From assembly GCA_964638245.1 (NCBI GenBank), contig CAZWZG010000030.1, positions 1-25,906 on the forward strand: a stretch of DNA of 25,906 nt, in the 5' to 3' direction. Of this stretch, positions 6,160 to 14,823 are shown one piece after another. A program made the translations under genes and the position numbers. The DNA comes from CAZWZG01 sp964638245. GTDB taxonomy: Bacteria; Pseudomonadota; Alphaproteobacteria; Rhodobacterales; Rhodobacteraceae. The notes below the pieces were generated by a model that was not told where the DNA came from, did no database searches, and saw only the letters and a list, made by a program, of their open reading frames with translations. Positions within the stretch are counted from its first letter, which is position 1, and every line of letters starts with the position of its first letter.

Positions 6160-7620
6160 ATGCGGTTTCTTCGGCGGACGCTGGTGGGGTTGTTCCTGCT
6201 TTTCACCACGGTTGGGCTTTTGGCCTTCGCCGGCAATTCCGTGTATTCGACGCTGCAAGCGCGTTTGGCTGAGGAGCCTCAGGAAAGACCGCAGCGCGAA
6301 CGGGTGTTCGCCGTCAATGTTGTGACGTTTGAGCCGGAAACCGTGACGCCGGTTTTGGAGACCTTTGGCGAATTACGCTCTCGCCGCGAGCTTGATTTGC
6401 GCGCCGCCACGGGTGGCGAGGTCGTTTGGCTATCGGAGGCCTTCGAGGATGGTGGTCGGGTCACGCAAGGTGATCTTCTCCTGCGGATCGATCCGGCGGA
6501 TGCTGAAGCTGATTTGGAAACCGCGCGAACCGATCTTTCTGAGGCAGAGGCCGAGGTGCGCGATGCAAGGCGCAACCTTGAACTGGCACAGGACGAAGTT
6601 CTGGCCGCAGAAGATCAGCTTCGCCTTCGCGAGCGTGCGCTGCAGCGCCAAAGGGACCTTTTGGAGCGTGGCGTGGGCACGGATGCCGCGGTTGAGTCTG
6701 CCGAACTCGCCGTTTCGTCGGCGCGTCAGGCGCTTATCTCGCAACGCTCAGGACTGGCCCAGGACGAAGCGCGGGTGGACACCGCAACCAATGCCGTTGC
6801 GCGCCGACAGCTTGCTTTGGCTGAGGCGGAACGGACACTTGCGGATACCGAGTTGTATGCCGGTTTCTCTGGTGTTCTGTCAGACGTGGCTGCCATCGAA
6901 GGCGGACTTGTAAGCGCGAATGAACGACTGGCGCAGCTAATTGATCCCGACCGTCTGGAAGTGTCCTTTCGCGTCTCGACACCGCAGTACGCGCGGCTTT
7001 TGTCCACGGAAGGTCAGTTGACCGGCGCGCCGGTTGTCGTGCGTCTCGATATTCTGGGCGTTGATCTGACCGCGCAAGGCACCGTCACGCGCGAAAGCGC
7101 GGCGGTTGCAGAGGGGCAGACCGGTCGCCTGTTGTTTGCGTCGCTGGACAACACCTCGGGATTCAGACCCGGTGATTTCGTGACCGTTTCGATCGAAGAA
7201 CCAGCGCTGGAGCGCGTTGCGGTTCTTCCAGCGGCCGCCGTCGATGCCGCCAATACCGTGCTGATCGTGAACGCAGAAGAACGGATTGAAGTGGCGGATG
7301 TTGATTTGCTGCGCCGCCAAGGGAATGACGTCATTGTTCGGGCGCGCGGCTTGGCCGGGCAGCAAGTTGTGGCGGAACGCACGCCGCTTCTGGGCGCTGG
7401 CATCCGCGTGCGTGCGATCACGCCCGAAGCCGCCGAGGCGCCAGTGGAAGCCCCGGCGACGGTCGTTCTGGATGACGAGCGTAAGGCGCGCCTGATCGCG
7501 TTCGTCGAAGGCAATGGCCGCATGCCGGACGCAGTGAAGCAACGCGTGCTTGCGCAACTGGAAACCGGAGAGGTGCCCGCCCAACTGGTCGAGCGTCTTG
7601 AAGGCCGGATGGGAGGCTGA
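6160..7620 (+). CDS. RND efflux periplasmic adaptor (membrane fusion protein)
   Basis: A 486-residue adaptor that would link the inner-membrane RND pump to an outer-membrane channel. Order: an N-terminal membrane anchor (about residues 7-27), first lipoyl half-motif with GGEVVWLSEAFEDGGRV (~87-103), a long alpha-helical hairpin rich in Ala, Glu and Arg (~110-215), second lipoyl half with LYAGFSGVLSDV (~230-241), then beta-barrel and membrane-proximal domains. A helical tail (about the last 50 residues, after VEAPATVVLDDERKAR) is longer than usual. TAGGA lies seven bases before the ATG. The permease gene follows two bases after the stop. Substrate cannot be told from sequence. Confidence 0.93.
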   Translation: MRFLRRTLVGLFLLFTTVGLLAFAGNSVYSTLQARLAEEPQERPQRERVFAVNVVTFEPETVTPVLETFGELRSRRELDLRAATGGEVVWLSEAFEDGGRVTQGDLLLRIDPADAEADLETARTDLSEAEAEVRDARRNLELAQDEVLAAEDQLRLRERALQRQRDLLERGVGTDAAVESAELAVSSARQALISQRSGLAQDEARVDTATNAVARRQLALAEAERTLADTELYAGFSGVLSDVAAIEGGLVSANERLAQLIDPDRLEVSFRVSTPQYARLLSTEGQLTGAPVVVRLDILGVDLTAQGTVTRESAAVAEGQTGRLLFASLDNTSGFRPGDFVTVSIEEPALERVAVLPAAAVDAANTVLIVNAEERIEVADVDLLRRQGNDVIVRARGLAGQQVVAERTPLLGAGIRVRAITPEAAEAPVEAPATVVLDDERKARLIAFVEGNGRMPDAVKQRVLAQLETGEVPAQLVERLEGRMGG

Positions 7621-7622
7621 CG

Positions 7623-10600
7623 ATGGCGCCGACCCGTCTCGCTGGGGCCGCTGGGGGCATCCTGTCCTACTTTGCCCGTCACCGGACGGCGGCGAACCTG
7701 TTGCTGGTTCTGCTCGTCGTGGCAGGTATCTTTTCGTTCCCTCAGATGCGGGCGCAGTTTTTTCCCGACGTGATCATCGACAATGTGAACGTGAGTGTCA
7801 GCTGGGACGGTGCAGGGGCCGAGGACGTCGACGAAGGCATCGTCCAGATCCTTGAGCCCGCCCTTCTGACCGTTGAAGGCGTGACATCCTCAAGCGCGCA
7901 ATCAAGCGAAGGGCGGACGTCGATCCGATTGGAGTTTGAGCCGGGCTGGGACATGGCGCGCGCAGCGGATGATGTTCAATCGGCGGTCGATACCGTTTCG
8001 AATTTACCGGAAGACGCAGATGATCCGACAGTGCGACGGGGCATTTGGCGCGATCGTGTGACCGATGTCGTCATTACGGGTCCCGTCGGCGTGGACCAAC
8101 TCGCCCGTTTTTCCGATGAGTTCGTAACGCGGCTGTTCGCCGAAGGCATCACGCGGACCACGATCCGCGGCGTTGCGGCGCCTGAGACGATTGTCGAAGT
8201 CACATCGCTGTCTCTGATCCGCAATGACATTTCGATGGCCGAGATTGCATCTGCCATCGCGCAGGAAGCCGCCGCGGATCCCGCCGGAGACGTCAGCGGC
8301 GCAGCGCGCATTCGCACCGGCTCGGCCAAGACCGGCGCGGACGAGATTGCCGCGATCACGCTGCGCTCGAACCCGGACGGATCGAAACTGACTATTGGTG
8401 ACGTCGCGACGGTTCGGGTTGAAGGCGTCGACCGTGATCGGGCCTATTTCGTCGGGCCGAACTCCGCGATCTCGATCCGGGTTGATCGCTCGGATCAGGG
8501 CGACGCGATCGACATCCAACGCGGCGTTGAAATGGTCGCCGCCGAGATGGAACTGACCCTTCCCGAAGGCGTCTCCATCGATCTGATCCGCACGCGGGCT
8601 GAGGCGATCACTGGCCGTCTCAATATCCTTCTTGAGAACGGATTGATGGGGCTGGGCCTTGTGGTCCTGCTCCTGTTCCTGTTCCTCAATGCGCGCACGG
8701 CGTTCTGGGTGGCCGCAGGTATTCCCGTGGCCATGACGGCGGCCATCGCATTGATGTATGCGGCGGGCCTGACCATCAACATGATCTCGCTTTTTGCTCT
8801 TATCATCACCCTTGGGATCGTCGTCGATGACGCCATCGTCGTGGGGGAGCATGCCGATTTCCGGGCGCGTCGATTGGGTGAGGACCCCAAGACCGCCGCC
8901 GAAAATGCCGCGCGCCGCATGTTCCTTCCGGTCTTCTCGGCAACGATAACGACCGTCATCGCGTTCTTCGGTCTTACGGCGATTGGTGGGCGGTTTGGCG
9001 ACCTGATCGCCGACATTCCGTTCACGGTCATTGTGGTGCTGATTGCCTCCCTGATCGAATGTTTCCTTATCCTGCCAAACCACATGGCGCACGCGCTGAC
9101 CCATTCGGTGAAAGAGCATTGGTACGACTGGCCGTCGCGTCAGGTGAACAAGGTCTTCCGCTGGTTCCGCGAAGGTGTTTTCCGCCGTGTGATGGGGCTT
9201 GTGATCTGGGCGCGTTATCCGGTCATGGCGGCTACGGTTCTGATCCTTGCAACGCAGGTGAACACGTTCCTGTCCGGCGATGTTCAGTGGCGCTTCTTCA
9301 ATGCGCCCGAACGCGGCTCGGTCTCGGGTAACTTTGCGATGGCGCCTGGCGCGACCCGCGAGGACACGATGGCAGTTATGCGCGGCCTGCAAGAGACCGT
9401 GGAAACGCTGGGTGCGCAGTATGAAGAAGAACATGGCCGCAATCCGATCCTCTACGTGGTCGCCGAAATCGGCGGGACGACCGGGCGGGGGTTGGCCGGG
9501 GCGGATACCAAGGATCGTGACCAGCTTGGATCGATCGCGATCGAGCTGATCGACGCCGACCTGCGGCCCTATTCGTCGTTTGCTTTCGTCGCCGATCTTC
9601 AGGATGCCGCGCCACGCCACCCGCTGCTTGAAACGATCTCGTTCCGCGGCTGGCGCGGCGGTCCGGGCGGCGACTCGCTCGATGTCGACCTTTTTGGAGC
9701 GGACGCTGAAACGCTGAAAGCCGCGGCAGAAGAGTTGAAGGCGCGCGTCGGTGTGAACCCCGAGGTGTCAGCGCTTGAGGACAATCTGGCGTATGACAAG
9801 GAAGAATTGATCCTCGATCTAACCCCTCAGGGACAAGCGCTTGGGCTGACCATTGATGAGCTGGGTCGCGTCATTCGCCATCGTCTTGGCGGGCTTGAGG
9901 CAGCAACGTTCCCCGTAGGTGCGCGTTCGGCTTCAATCCGGGTGGAGTTGCCCGCGGGAGAGTTGACCGCAGACTTTATCGAACGGACCCAGATCCGGAC
10001 GCCCGGCGGCGTCTACGTACCTCTTGCGGACATCGTGACCGTCGAATCCCGTGCCGGATTCTCGACCGTGCGCCGTGAAAACGGAGTGCGCGTTGTCACC
10101 GTGACCGGTGATATCTCCGAAGACGATCCCGCGCGCGCCGAGGCGATCACACAAGAGCTTGCCGACGTCATCCTTCCCGACATCGAGGAAAAATACGGGA
10201 TCGCCACGGTCATGTCGGGGCTTGCGGAACAGGAGCGTGATTTCCTGAGCGATGCCCTGACGGGTCTGGTGCTGTGCCTTCTTGGGATCTACCTGACGCT
10301 GTGCTGGGTGTTCTCGTCCTGGACGCGCCCCTTGGTCGTCATGGCGATCATTCCATTCGGGCTGGTGGGCACGATCTATGGTCACAATGTCTGGGACGTC
10401 CCGCTGAGTATGTTCTCGATCGTCGGTATGCTTGGGATGATCGGGATCATCATCAACGACTCGATTGTGCTCGTTACAACCATCGATGAATACGCCGAGG
10501 ATCGCGGGCTCGTTCCGGCGATCATTGACGGGGCCTGTGATCGATTGCGACCCGTGATGCTGACCACAATGACGACCGTGCTGGGCCTGATGCCGCTGCT

Positions 10601-11012
10601 TTACGAAGGGTCGGTGCAGGCCGAATTCCTGAAACCCACCGTGATCACGCTGGTATATGGTCTTGGCTTCGGGATGTTCCTTGTGTTGCTCGTGGTGCCT
10701 GCACTGATCGCATCCCAGAACGACATCTGGCGTCAGTTCGTCTCGGTGCGCCGTGCGCTGGGTCGCCCCGGTCGTACGGGGGCTGCCGGGGCCCTTGCCC
10801 TCGTCGTCGCTGGCGCTTCTGCGATTTGGTTCGCTCTGACCATGGGAAGCGATATCTTGCGCGGCTCCATGGCCGCTCCGGTGGAGAGCCTGCTTGATAA
10901 CGCGCCGGATATGCCGAGCCTTGCTGTCTTTATGGCTGGCCTCGTGGCGATCGTGTTCGTTGGCTGGGTGGTTGCGGCCATCATCGGCAGCTTTGGACGA
11001 CGAACGGCCTAG
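7623..11012 (+). CDS. RND-family efflux permease with C-terminal extension
   Basis: A 1129-residue inner-membrane proton-driven transporter of the AcrB/MexB superfamily. It has the N-terminal helix (residues ~22-40), a first porter loop, the TM2-TM6 bundle (~330-500) with the proton-relay pair in GIVVDDAIVVGEHADF (D402-D403 approximately), TM7, a second porter loop, and the TM8-TM12 bundle ending near residue 1020. The LGMIGIIINDSIVLVTTIDEY segment is also typical. About 80-90 residues beyond TM12 add two predicted helices (AAGALALVVAGASAIWFAL and LAVFMAGLVAIVFVGWVVAA), which standard ~1030-1050-residue pumps lack. The gene is coupled to the adaptor upstream; no outer-membrane TolC-like gene is present. 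Its stop shares CTAG with the convergent gene. Confidence 0.94.
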   Translation: MAPTRLAGAAGGILSYFARHRTAANLLLVLLVVAGIFSFPQMRAQFFPDVIIDNVNVSVSWDGAGAEDVDEGIVQILEPALLTVEGVTSSSAQSSEGRTSIRLEFEPGWDMARAADDVQSAVDTVSNLPEDADDPTVRRGIWRDRVTDVVITGPVGVDQLARFSDEFVTRLFAEGITRTTIRGVAAPETIVEVTSLSLIRNDISMAEIASAIAQEAAADPAGDVSGAARIRTGSAKTGADEIAAITLRSNPDGSKLTIGDVATVRVEGVDRDRAYFVGPNSAISIRVDRSDQGDAIDIQRGVEMVAAEMELTLPEGVSIDLIRTRAEAITGRLNILLENGLMGLGLVVLLLFLFLNARTAFWVAAGIPVAMTAAIALMYAAGLTINMISLFALIITLGIVVDDAIVVGEHADFRARRLGEDPKTAAENAARRMFLPVFSATITTVIAFFGLTAIGGRFGDLIADIPFTVIVVLIASLIECFLILPNHMAHALTHSVKEHWYDWPSRQVNKVFRWFREGVFRRVMGLVIWARYPVMAATVLILATQVNTFLSGDVQWRFFNAPERGSVSGNFAMAPGATREDTMAVMRGLQETVETLGAQYEEEHGRNPILYVVAEIGGTTGRGLAGADTKDRDQLGSIAIELIDADLRPYSSFAFVADLQDAAPRHPLLETISFRGWRGGPGGDSLDVDLFGADAETLKAAAEELKARVGVNPEVSALEDNLAYDKEELILDLTPQGQALGLTIDELGRVIRHRLGGLEAATFPVGARSASIRVELPAGELTADFIERTQIRTPGGVYVPLADIVTVESRAGFSTVRRENGVRVVTVTGDISEDDPARAEAITQELADVILPDIEEKYGIATVMSGLAEQERDFLSDALTGLVLCLLGIYLTLCWVFSSWTRPLVVMAIIPFGLVGTIYGHNVWDVPLSMFSIVGMLGMIGIIINDSIVLVTTIDEYAEDRGLVPAIIDGACDRLRPVMLTTMTTVLGLMPLLYEGSVQAEFLKPTVITLVYGLGFGMFLVLLVVPALIASQNDIWRQFVSVRRALGRPGRTGAAGALALVVAGASAIWFALTMGSDILRGSMAAPVESLLDNAPDMPSLAVFMAGLVAIVFVGWVVAAIIGSFGRRTA

Positions 11013-11803
11013 TTACAGCCGCGAATATCCACGGCCTTGCCGGGCGACAGGATTGTGATCCGAACGTCCGACCGGTCAAGCGAGAACGGCTGACCGCTGG
11101 GGGCGACCAGCTCGCTTGTGGTTGTGATAGCCCCGCGCTTGCGTTCATCGCTTGGGCGGCTGACCCAAACCGTTGGATCGGCCAACTCGATAACCGTTTC
11201 CTCGTCGGCGCCAAGGCGTGGCATCGTCACCGTTGCGGTCAATTCGAGACCGTCAGAAATAGGCTGAATCGCACAATCGACCGAACGCACGCCAGCCGCC
11301 GAAGCCGACATCGGGCGGTTGTTCAACGCAGCCACAAGGGCGGGATCGCGCGGACTGCTGCCAGCGAGCAAAGTCGCGGAGGCGTTCAGTGTGACCGGGA
11401 TGCAGACCTCTTCGCAGACGCCGATATCGATCCGCGTTCGAAAGGAGACATCCTTGGCGTCGTCCGATGGCAGGATCACGATGGGGAGGAGCAGTTCGGT
11501 CGTGTACCCGATCGAGCGCAAACCGTAGGCGTAGTAGACCTCGGGCACCGGCCAGTTCACCGCAACGCCTTGCAGGTTCGTAGAGCGGGACCAGTCAAAG
11601 CTTGGGGGGATGCCGCCTTCGCCCGGGACGCGCCAATACGTTTTCCAACCTTCTTCCATCTGGATATGAAGCCCTGCGACGTGCCGGCCGTCCCCATCTC
11701 GCCAACCTGGAATGATCTCCAGCGTGGCCGGAACATCAGGGACCTGCGCAGCGCTTGAGACAGCGCTGAGAGCAAGGGTGGCGGCGAGGGCGAGCGTTTT
11801 CAT
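11009..11803 (-). CDS. Periplasmic protein with DsbD-alpha/ScsB-like N-terminal domain
   Basis: A 264-residue exported protein: a short signal peptide (MKTLALAATLALSAVSSAAQ) is followed by a beta-rich domain resembling the thiol-exchange domain of DsbD and ScsB. A C130-x3-C134 pair (GVCEEVCIP) is the expected redox centre, and WKTYWRVPGEGGIPPSFDW is the family's opening motif. It lacks the membrane domain of DsbD, so it would act as a soluble periplasmic disulfide carrier or receptor. Two further cysteines, at 177 and near the C-terminus (RGCN), may pair. It is divergent from yqgE, a neighbourhood I recall for Rhodobacteraceae, and its TAG stop overlaps the RND permease stop on the opposite strand. 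Confidence 0.85.
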   Translation of the reverse strand: MKTLALAATLALSAVSSAAQVPDVPATLEIIPGWRDGDGRHVAGLHIQMEEGWKTYWRVPGEGGIPPSFDWSRSTNLQGVAVNWPVPEVYYAYGLRSIGYTTELLLPIVILPSDDAKDVSFRTRIDIGVCEEVCIPVTLNASATLLAGSSPRDPALVAALNNRPMSASAAGVRSVDCAIQPISDGLELTATVTMPRLGADEETVIELADPTVWVSRPSDERKRGAITTTSELVAPSGQPFSLDRSDVRITILSPGKAVDIRGCN

Positions 11804-11918
11804 GATGCCCGCATAGCGCGCAGCACGCTCGCTTGAAAATCAAAATTGGGTGTGCCGGGCGCGATGTGGCCTTTCGGACCTTGTCTGGCGCCGGCTGATA
11901 CATAGACTCAAGCCTGTG

Positions 11919-11995
11919 ATGAACACAGACACGCTCTTTCTTGAAGGCAAGCTTTTGATTGCCATGCCCAGCATGGGTGACCCGCGCTTTGAGCA
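11919..11995 (+). CDS. YqgE/AlgH family protein, 5' fragment cut by assembly gap
   Basis: Only the first 25 or so codons are visible (MNTDTLFLEGKLLIAMPSMG, then DPRFE), after which the sequence is unknown bases. The FLEGKLLIAMPSMGDPRF opening is the signature of the UPF0301 YqgE/AlgH family, about 185 residues, of unclear biochemical role. The ATG at 11919 begins just before this motif; a longer upstream reading is not conserved-looking. At least 480 bases of the gene are missing, so the real gap is longer than the 100 Ns shown. Confidence 0.8.
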
Positions 11996-12095
11996 NNNNN
12001 NNNNNNNNNNNNNNNNNNNNNNNNNNNNNNNNNNNNNNNNNNNNNNNNNNNNNNNNNNNNNNNNNNNNNNNNNNNNNNNNNNNNNNNNNNNNNNN
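11996..12095. other. Assembly gap of 100 N, true size unknown
   Basis: Exactly 100 Ns, the conventional placeholder for a scaffold gap of unknown length. It removes the rest of yqgE and any genes between it and tsaC, whose stop codon lies only six bases after the gap. Reading frames across it have no meaning. Confidence 0.98.
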
Positions 12096-12100
12096 CGGGC

Positions 12101-13042
12101 CTAACGCGGCGCAGCGGCGCGGCGCAACCGATCATTGATCGCAAGGCCAAGCCCGGTTTCGGGAATAGGGCTTACCGCCGCTCTTTGAGCGTCCATTGCG
12201 TCCAACGCGTGAAGGCAATCGAAAAGCCGTGCGGCGGCTTCGACGAGATCACCAGATTTCGACAGGTTGAGGGGCGCATCAACGGCCCCGAACCCGATCA
12301 AGACTTCGCCGGTCTCAGCCTGGGTCGCATTCAACCGCAGGCGCGCATGTGGCGCGTAGTGCGAGGCCAACTGACCCGGTGCCACCGGCGCATCGGCGCC
12401 TTTTGCTGCGTCTAGGGGCGCTCCAAGAGCAGTTTCCAGCGCTTCCAGTGGCAGACCGCCGGGTCGAAGCAGGGTCGCCCGTGGCCGTGTAGCGATAATG
12501 GTGGATTCCAACCCGACCGCGCATGGGCCGCCGTCCAGAACCGCGTCGATGGATGATCCAAGCCCTTCAACCACATGCTCGGCGCGACTCGGGCTGATTT
12601 TGCCCGATGGATTGGCGGATGGGGCCGCTACGGGGCAGGACGCGCGCCGGATCAGGGCGCGGGCCGTTGGGCTATCGGGGACGCGCAAAGCAATGGTGTT
12701 CTGACCAGCTGTCACGATCGATGCAATGCCAGCGTCGGGCTTTAGGGGCAGGACAAGCGTCAGGGGGCCAGGCCAGAACGCAGTGGCCAATCGTTCCGCG
12801 GTTTCGTCGAATTCTGCGAGCCGTTTGGCATCGGCCAAGCTGGCAACATGCACAATGAGCGGGTTGAAATTGGGTCGACCCTTCGCTTCGTAAATCCGCG
12901 CGACCGCTTCAGCGTTGGTGGCATCCGCGCCCAGCCCATAGACCGTCTCGGTCGCAAAGGCGACCAGCCCGCCCGCGGCGATCCGCGCTGCAGCCTCACC
13001 GATGCCAGCTTCGTCGGCAGTTAGAATTCTCGGCTTTGTCAT
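12101..13042 (-). CDS. L-threonylcarbamoyladenylate synthase, long (Sua5) form
   Basis: A 313-residue enzyme that makes threonylcarbamoyl-AMP from threonine, bicarbonate and ATP, for the t6A37 modification of tRNAs reading ANN codons. The catalytic YrdC domain shows GGLVAFATETVYGLGADA (24-41), the KGRPNFNPLIVH substrate motif (54-65), and SCPVAAPSANPSGKISP. The C-terminal Sua5 domain follows a PGQLASHYAPHARL linker, so this is the two-domain Sua5 form rather than short TsaC. I start at 13042 (MTKPRILTADEAG); an in-frame extension of 30 codons overlaps the divergent acyl-CoA dehydrogenase start and looks non-coding. Confidence 0.95.
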   Translation of the reverse strand: MTKPRILTADEAGIGEAAARIAAGGLVAFATETVYGLGADATNAEAVARIYEAKGRPNFNPLIVHVASLADAKRLAEFDETAERLATAFWPGPLTLVLPLKPDAGIASIVTAGQNTIALRVPDSPTARALIRRASCPVAAPSANPSGKISPSRAEHVVEGLGSSIDAVLDGGPCAVGLESTIIATRPRATLLRPGGLPLEALETALGAPLDAAKGADAPVAPGQLASHYAPHARLRLNATQAETGEVLIGFGAVDAPLNLSKSGDLVEAAARLFDCLHALDAMDAQRAAVSPIPETGLGLAINDRLRRAAAPR

Positions 13043-13130
13043 GACGTGGCGTTCTTGTTGATCGCTCTGAAAGCGCGGCTCACATTTGCTTCTGCGGCCT
13101 CCCGCATACCGGTTAGAGTTGGATTCCACC

Positions 13131-14819
13131 ATGACTTTTCGCGCGCCTGTCGCTGACTTCCAGTTCCTGCTTGATCACGTTGTGGACTATGCCGCCGTGT
13201 CGGGAACCGAGCGCTACGCTGAGGTAAACCCAGAGACGGCGACCGCGATTCTGTTGGAAGCTGGCAAGGTCGCTGAAGCCAGTCTAGCGCCCCTGCAGCG
13301 GGTCGGTGATCTGGAACCGGCGTGTCTTGAAAACGGTGTGGTCCGCACGCCGCCCGGTTTTGCCGAAGGGTTTCAGTCGATTGCCGAAGGGGGATGGATC
13401 GGTCTTGTGGCCGATTCGGAATTTGGCGGTATGGGCTTGCCCAAGGTGTTGAACACCGCCGTGCTCGACATGTTCGCTGGCGCTTGCCTTGCGCTGCAAG
13501 TGAACCCGGTGCTGACACAAGGACAGATCGAAGCGCTCGAAGCCCATGGGTCGGAGGAGATCAAGGCGCTTTATCTGCCCAAGCTCATCAGTGGTAAATG
13601 GTCTGGGACAATGAACCTGACCGAGCCCAATGCGGGTTCGGATGTCGGGGCGCTGACATCGAAAGCCGTCGAAAACGGTGATGGGACCTACGCCGTTACG
13701 GGCCAGAAGATCTATATCTCCTGGGGCGATGCGGATTTTGCGGGCAACGTGTGCCATCTCGTTCTTGCGCGCCTGCCCGATGCACCAAAGGGGACAAAAG
13801 GGATCAGCCTTTTCCTTGTGCCAAAATATATCCCGGATGCCGAAGGGAACCCGGGCAAGGCCAATACGCTTCGGGTCGCGCGGCTGGAACACAAGATGGG
13901 TCTGCACGGCTCGCCGACGGCGGAAATGATCTTTGACGGTGCAACCGGTTGGATGGTTGGCAAACCCCACGGGGGTATGGCGGCGATGTTCACGATGATG
14001 AACAACGCACGGCTGGCTGTGGCTGCACAAGGGATCGGTGTGGCCGAGGCAGCTTTCCAGCTGGCCGGGCAGCATGCCGCAACGCGCAAGCAAGGCAAAA
14101 CGATCATCGAGTTCGCAGATGTGCGCCGGATGCTGTCCGCAATGCGCGCCGATATCTTTGCCGCTCGCGCGATTGCGCTGAACTGTGCGCAAGCGCTGGA
14201 TATGGCCGACGCGACGGGCGACCCGGCCGCTATAGCACGGGCGGCCTTCTTGACCCCGATTGCCAAGGCGTTTGGGACAGAAGTGGGCATCAAAGCTTCC
14301 GAAACGGGGATTCAGGTGCATGGCGGTATGGGTTTCGTCGAGGAAACGGGTGCGGCGCAGTTCTTGCGCGATGTCCGGGTCACGGCGATCTACGAGGGCA
14401 CCAACGGCATTCAGGCGATGGACCTTGTGGGCCGAAAGCTGGCCGATGATGGCGAGGCCGCTTTTCAGCTGATTGATCAAATCGAAACCCTGTCCGAACA
14501 TCTCAGGTTGGAGCTTCCGGACTTGGCTGGGCTGGTTTGGGAAGCGGCGGAAACGCTGCGCGAAGCAACCGAGTGGATGCTGGCCCAGGACATAGATGCG
14601 CGCGCTGGCGGGGCGTTTCCTTTCCTGATGGCATTTGCGCGTGTTTTGGGCGCCGAAGCGCATCTTCGCGCTGCACAAGCCGATCGACACGGCCCGCGCC
14701 ATCGTCTTGCCGCCCTTTACATCAAACGCCTTCTGCCCGAGCATAAGAGCCTTCTGGAAGAGGTGCGGGCGGGATCAAGCGATCTGTTTGCGCTCAGCAC
14801 CGACGAATTGCTTGCCTAA
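13131..14819 (+). CDS. Large acyl-CoA dehydrogenase, DmdC-like subfamily
   Basis: A 562-residue FAD enzyme that introduces an alpha-beta double bond in an acyl-CoA and passes electrons to ETF. It shows FGGMGLPK, the FAD/substrate segment MNLTEPNAGSDVGAL (~162-176), ISWGDADF, QVHGGMGFVEE and the catalytic-base motif AIYEGTNGIQAMDL with Glu near 422. A ~120-residue C-terminal extension places it in the long subfamily that contains 3-methylmercaptopropionyl-CoA dehydrogenase (DmdC) of the DMSP demethylation pathway; several paralogues of that type occur per roseobacter genome, so substrate is uncertain. The start at 13131 (MTFRAPVADFQ) fits the family opening better than an upstream TTG. It is followed directly by the MBL hydrolase. 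The partner electron acceptor ETF-QO begins at 24957. Confidence 0.92.
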   Translation: MTFRAPVADFQFLLDHVVDYAAVSGTERYAEVNPETATAILLEAGKVAEASLAPLQRVGDLEPACLENGVVRTPPGFAEGFQSIAEGGWIGLVADSEFGGMGLPKVLNTAVLDMFAGACLALQVNPVLTQGQIEALEAHGSEEIKALYLPKLISGKWSGTMNLTEPNAGSDVGALTSKAVENGDGTYAVTGQKIYISWGDADFAGNVCHLVLARLPDAPKGTKGISLFLVPKYIPDAEGNPGKANTLRVARLEHKMGLHGSPTAEMIFDGATGWMVGKPHGGMAAMFTMMNNARLAVAAQGIGVAEAAFQLAGQHAATRKQGKTIIEFADVRRMLSAMRADIFAARAIALNCAQALDMADATGDPAAIARAAFLTPIAKAFGTEVGIKASETGIQVHGGMGFVEETGAAQFLRDVRVTAIYEGTNGIQAMDLVGRKLADDGEAAFQLIDQIETLSEHLRLELPDLAGLVWEAAETLREATEWMLAQDIDARAGGAFPFLMAFARVLGAEAHLRAAQADRHGPRHRLAALYIKRLLPEHKSLLEEVRAGSSDLFALSTDELLA

Positions 14820-14823
14820 AGAA

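Noticed and set aside
8004..9620. Long minus-strand open frame (538 codons) opposite the RND permease
   Set aside because: Rich in Arg, Asp and His with no hydrophobic core or family motif; typical antisense shadow of a GC-rich gene whose plus-strand product is clearly an RND pump.
11850..12104. Continuous plus-strand frame across the N gap
   Set aside because: The gap length is a placeholder, so the frame after the Ns is arbitrary.
13284..14744. Long minus-strand open frame (486 codons) opposite the acyl-CoA dehydrogenase
   Set aside because: Composition is that of a reverse-strand shadow; the plus strand carries every acyl-CoA dehydrogenase motif.
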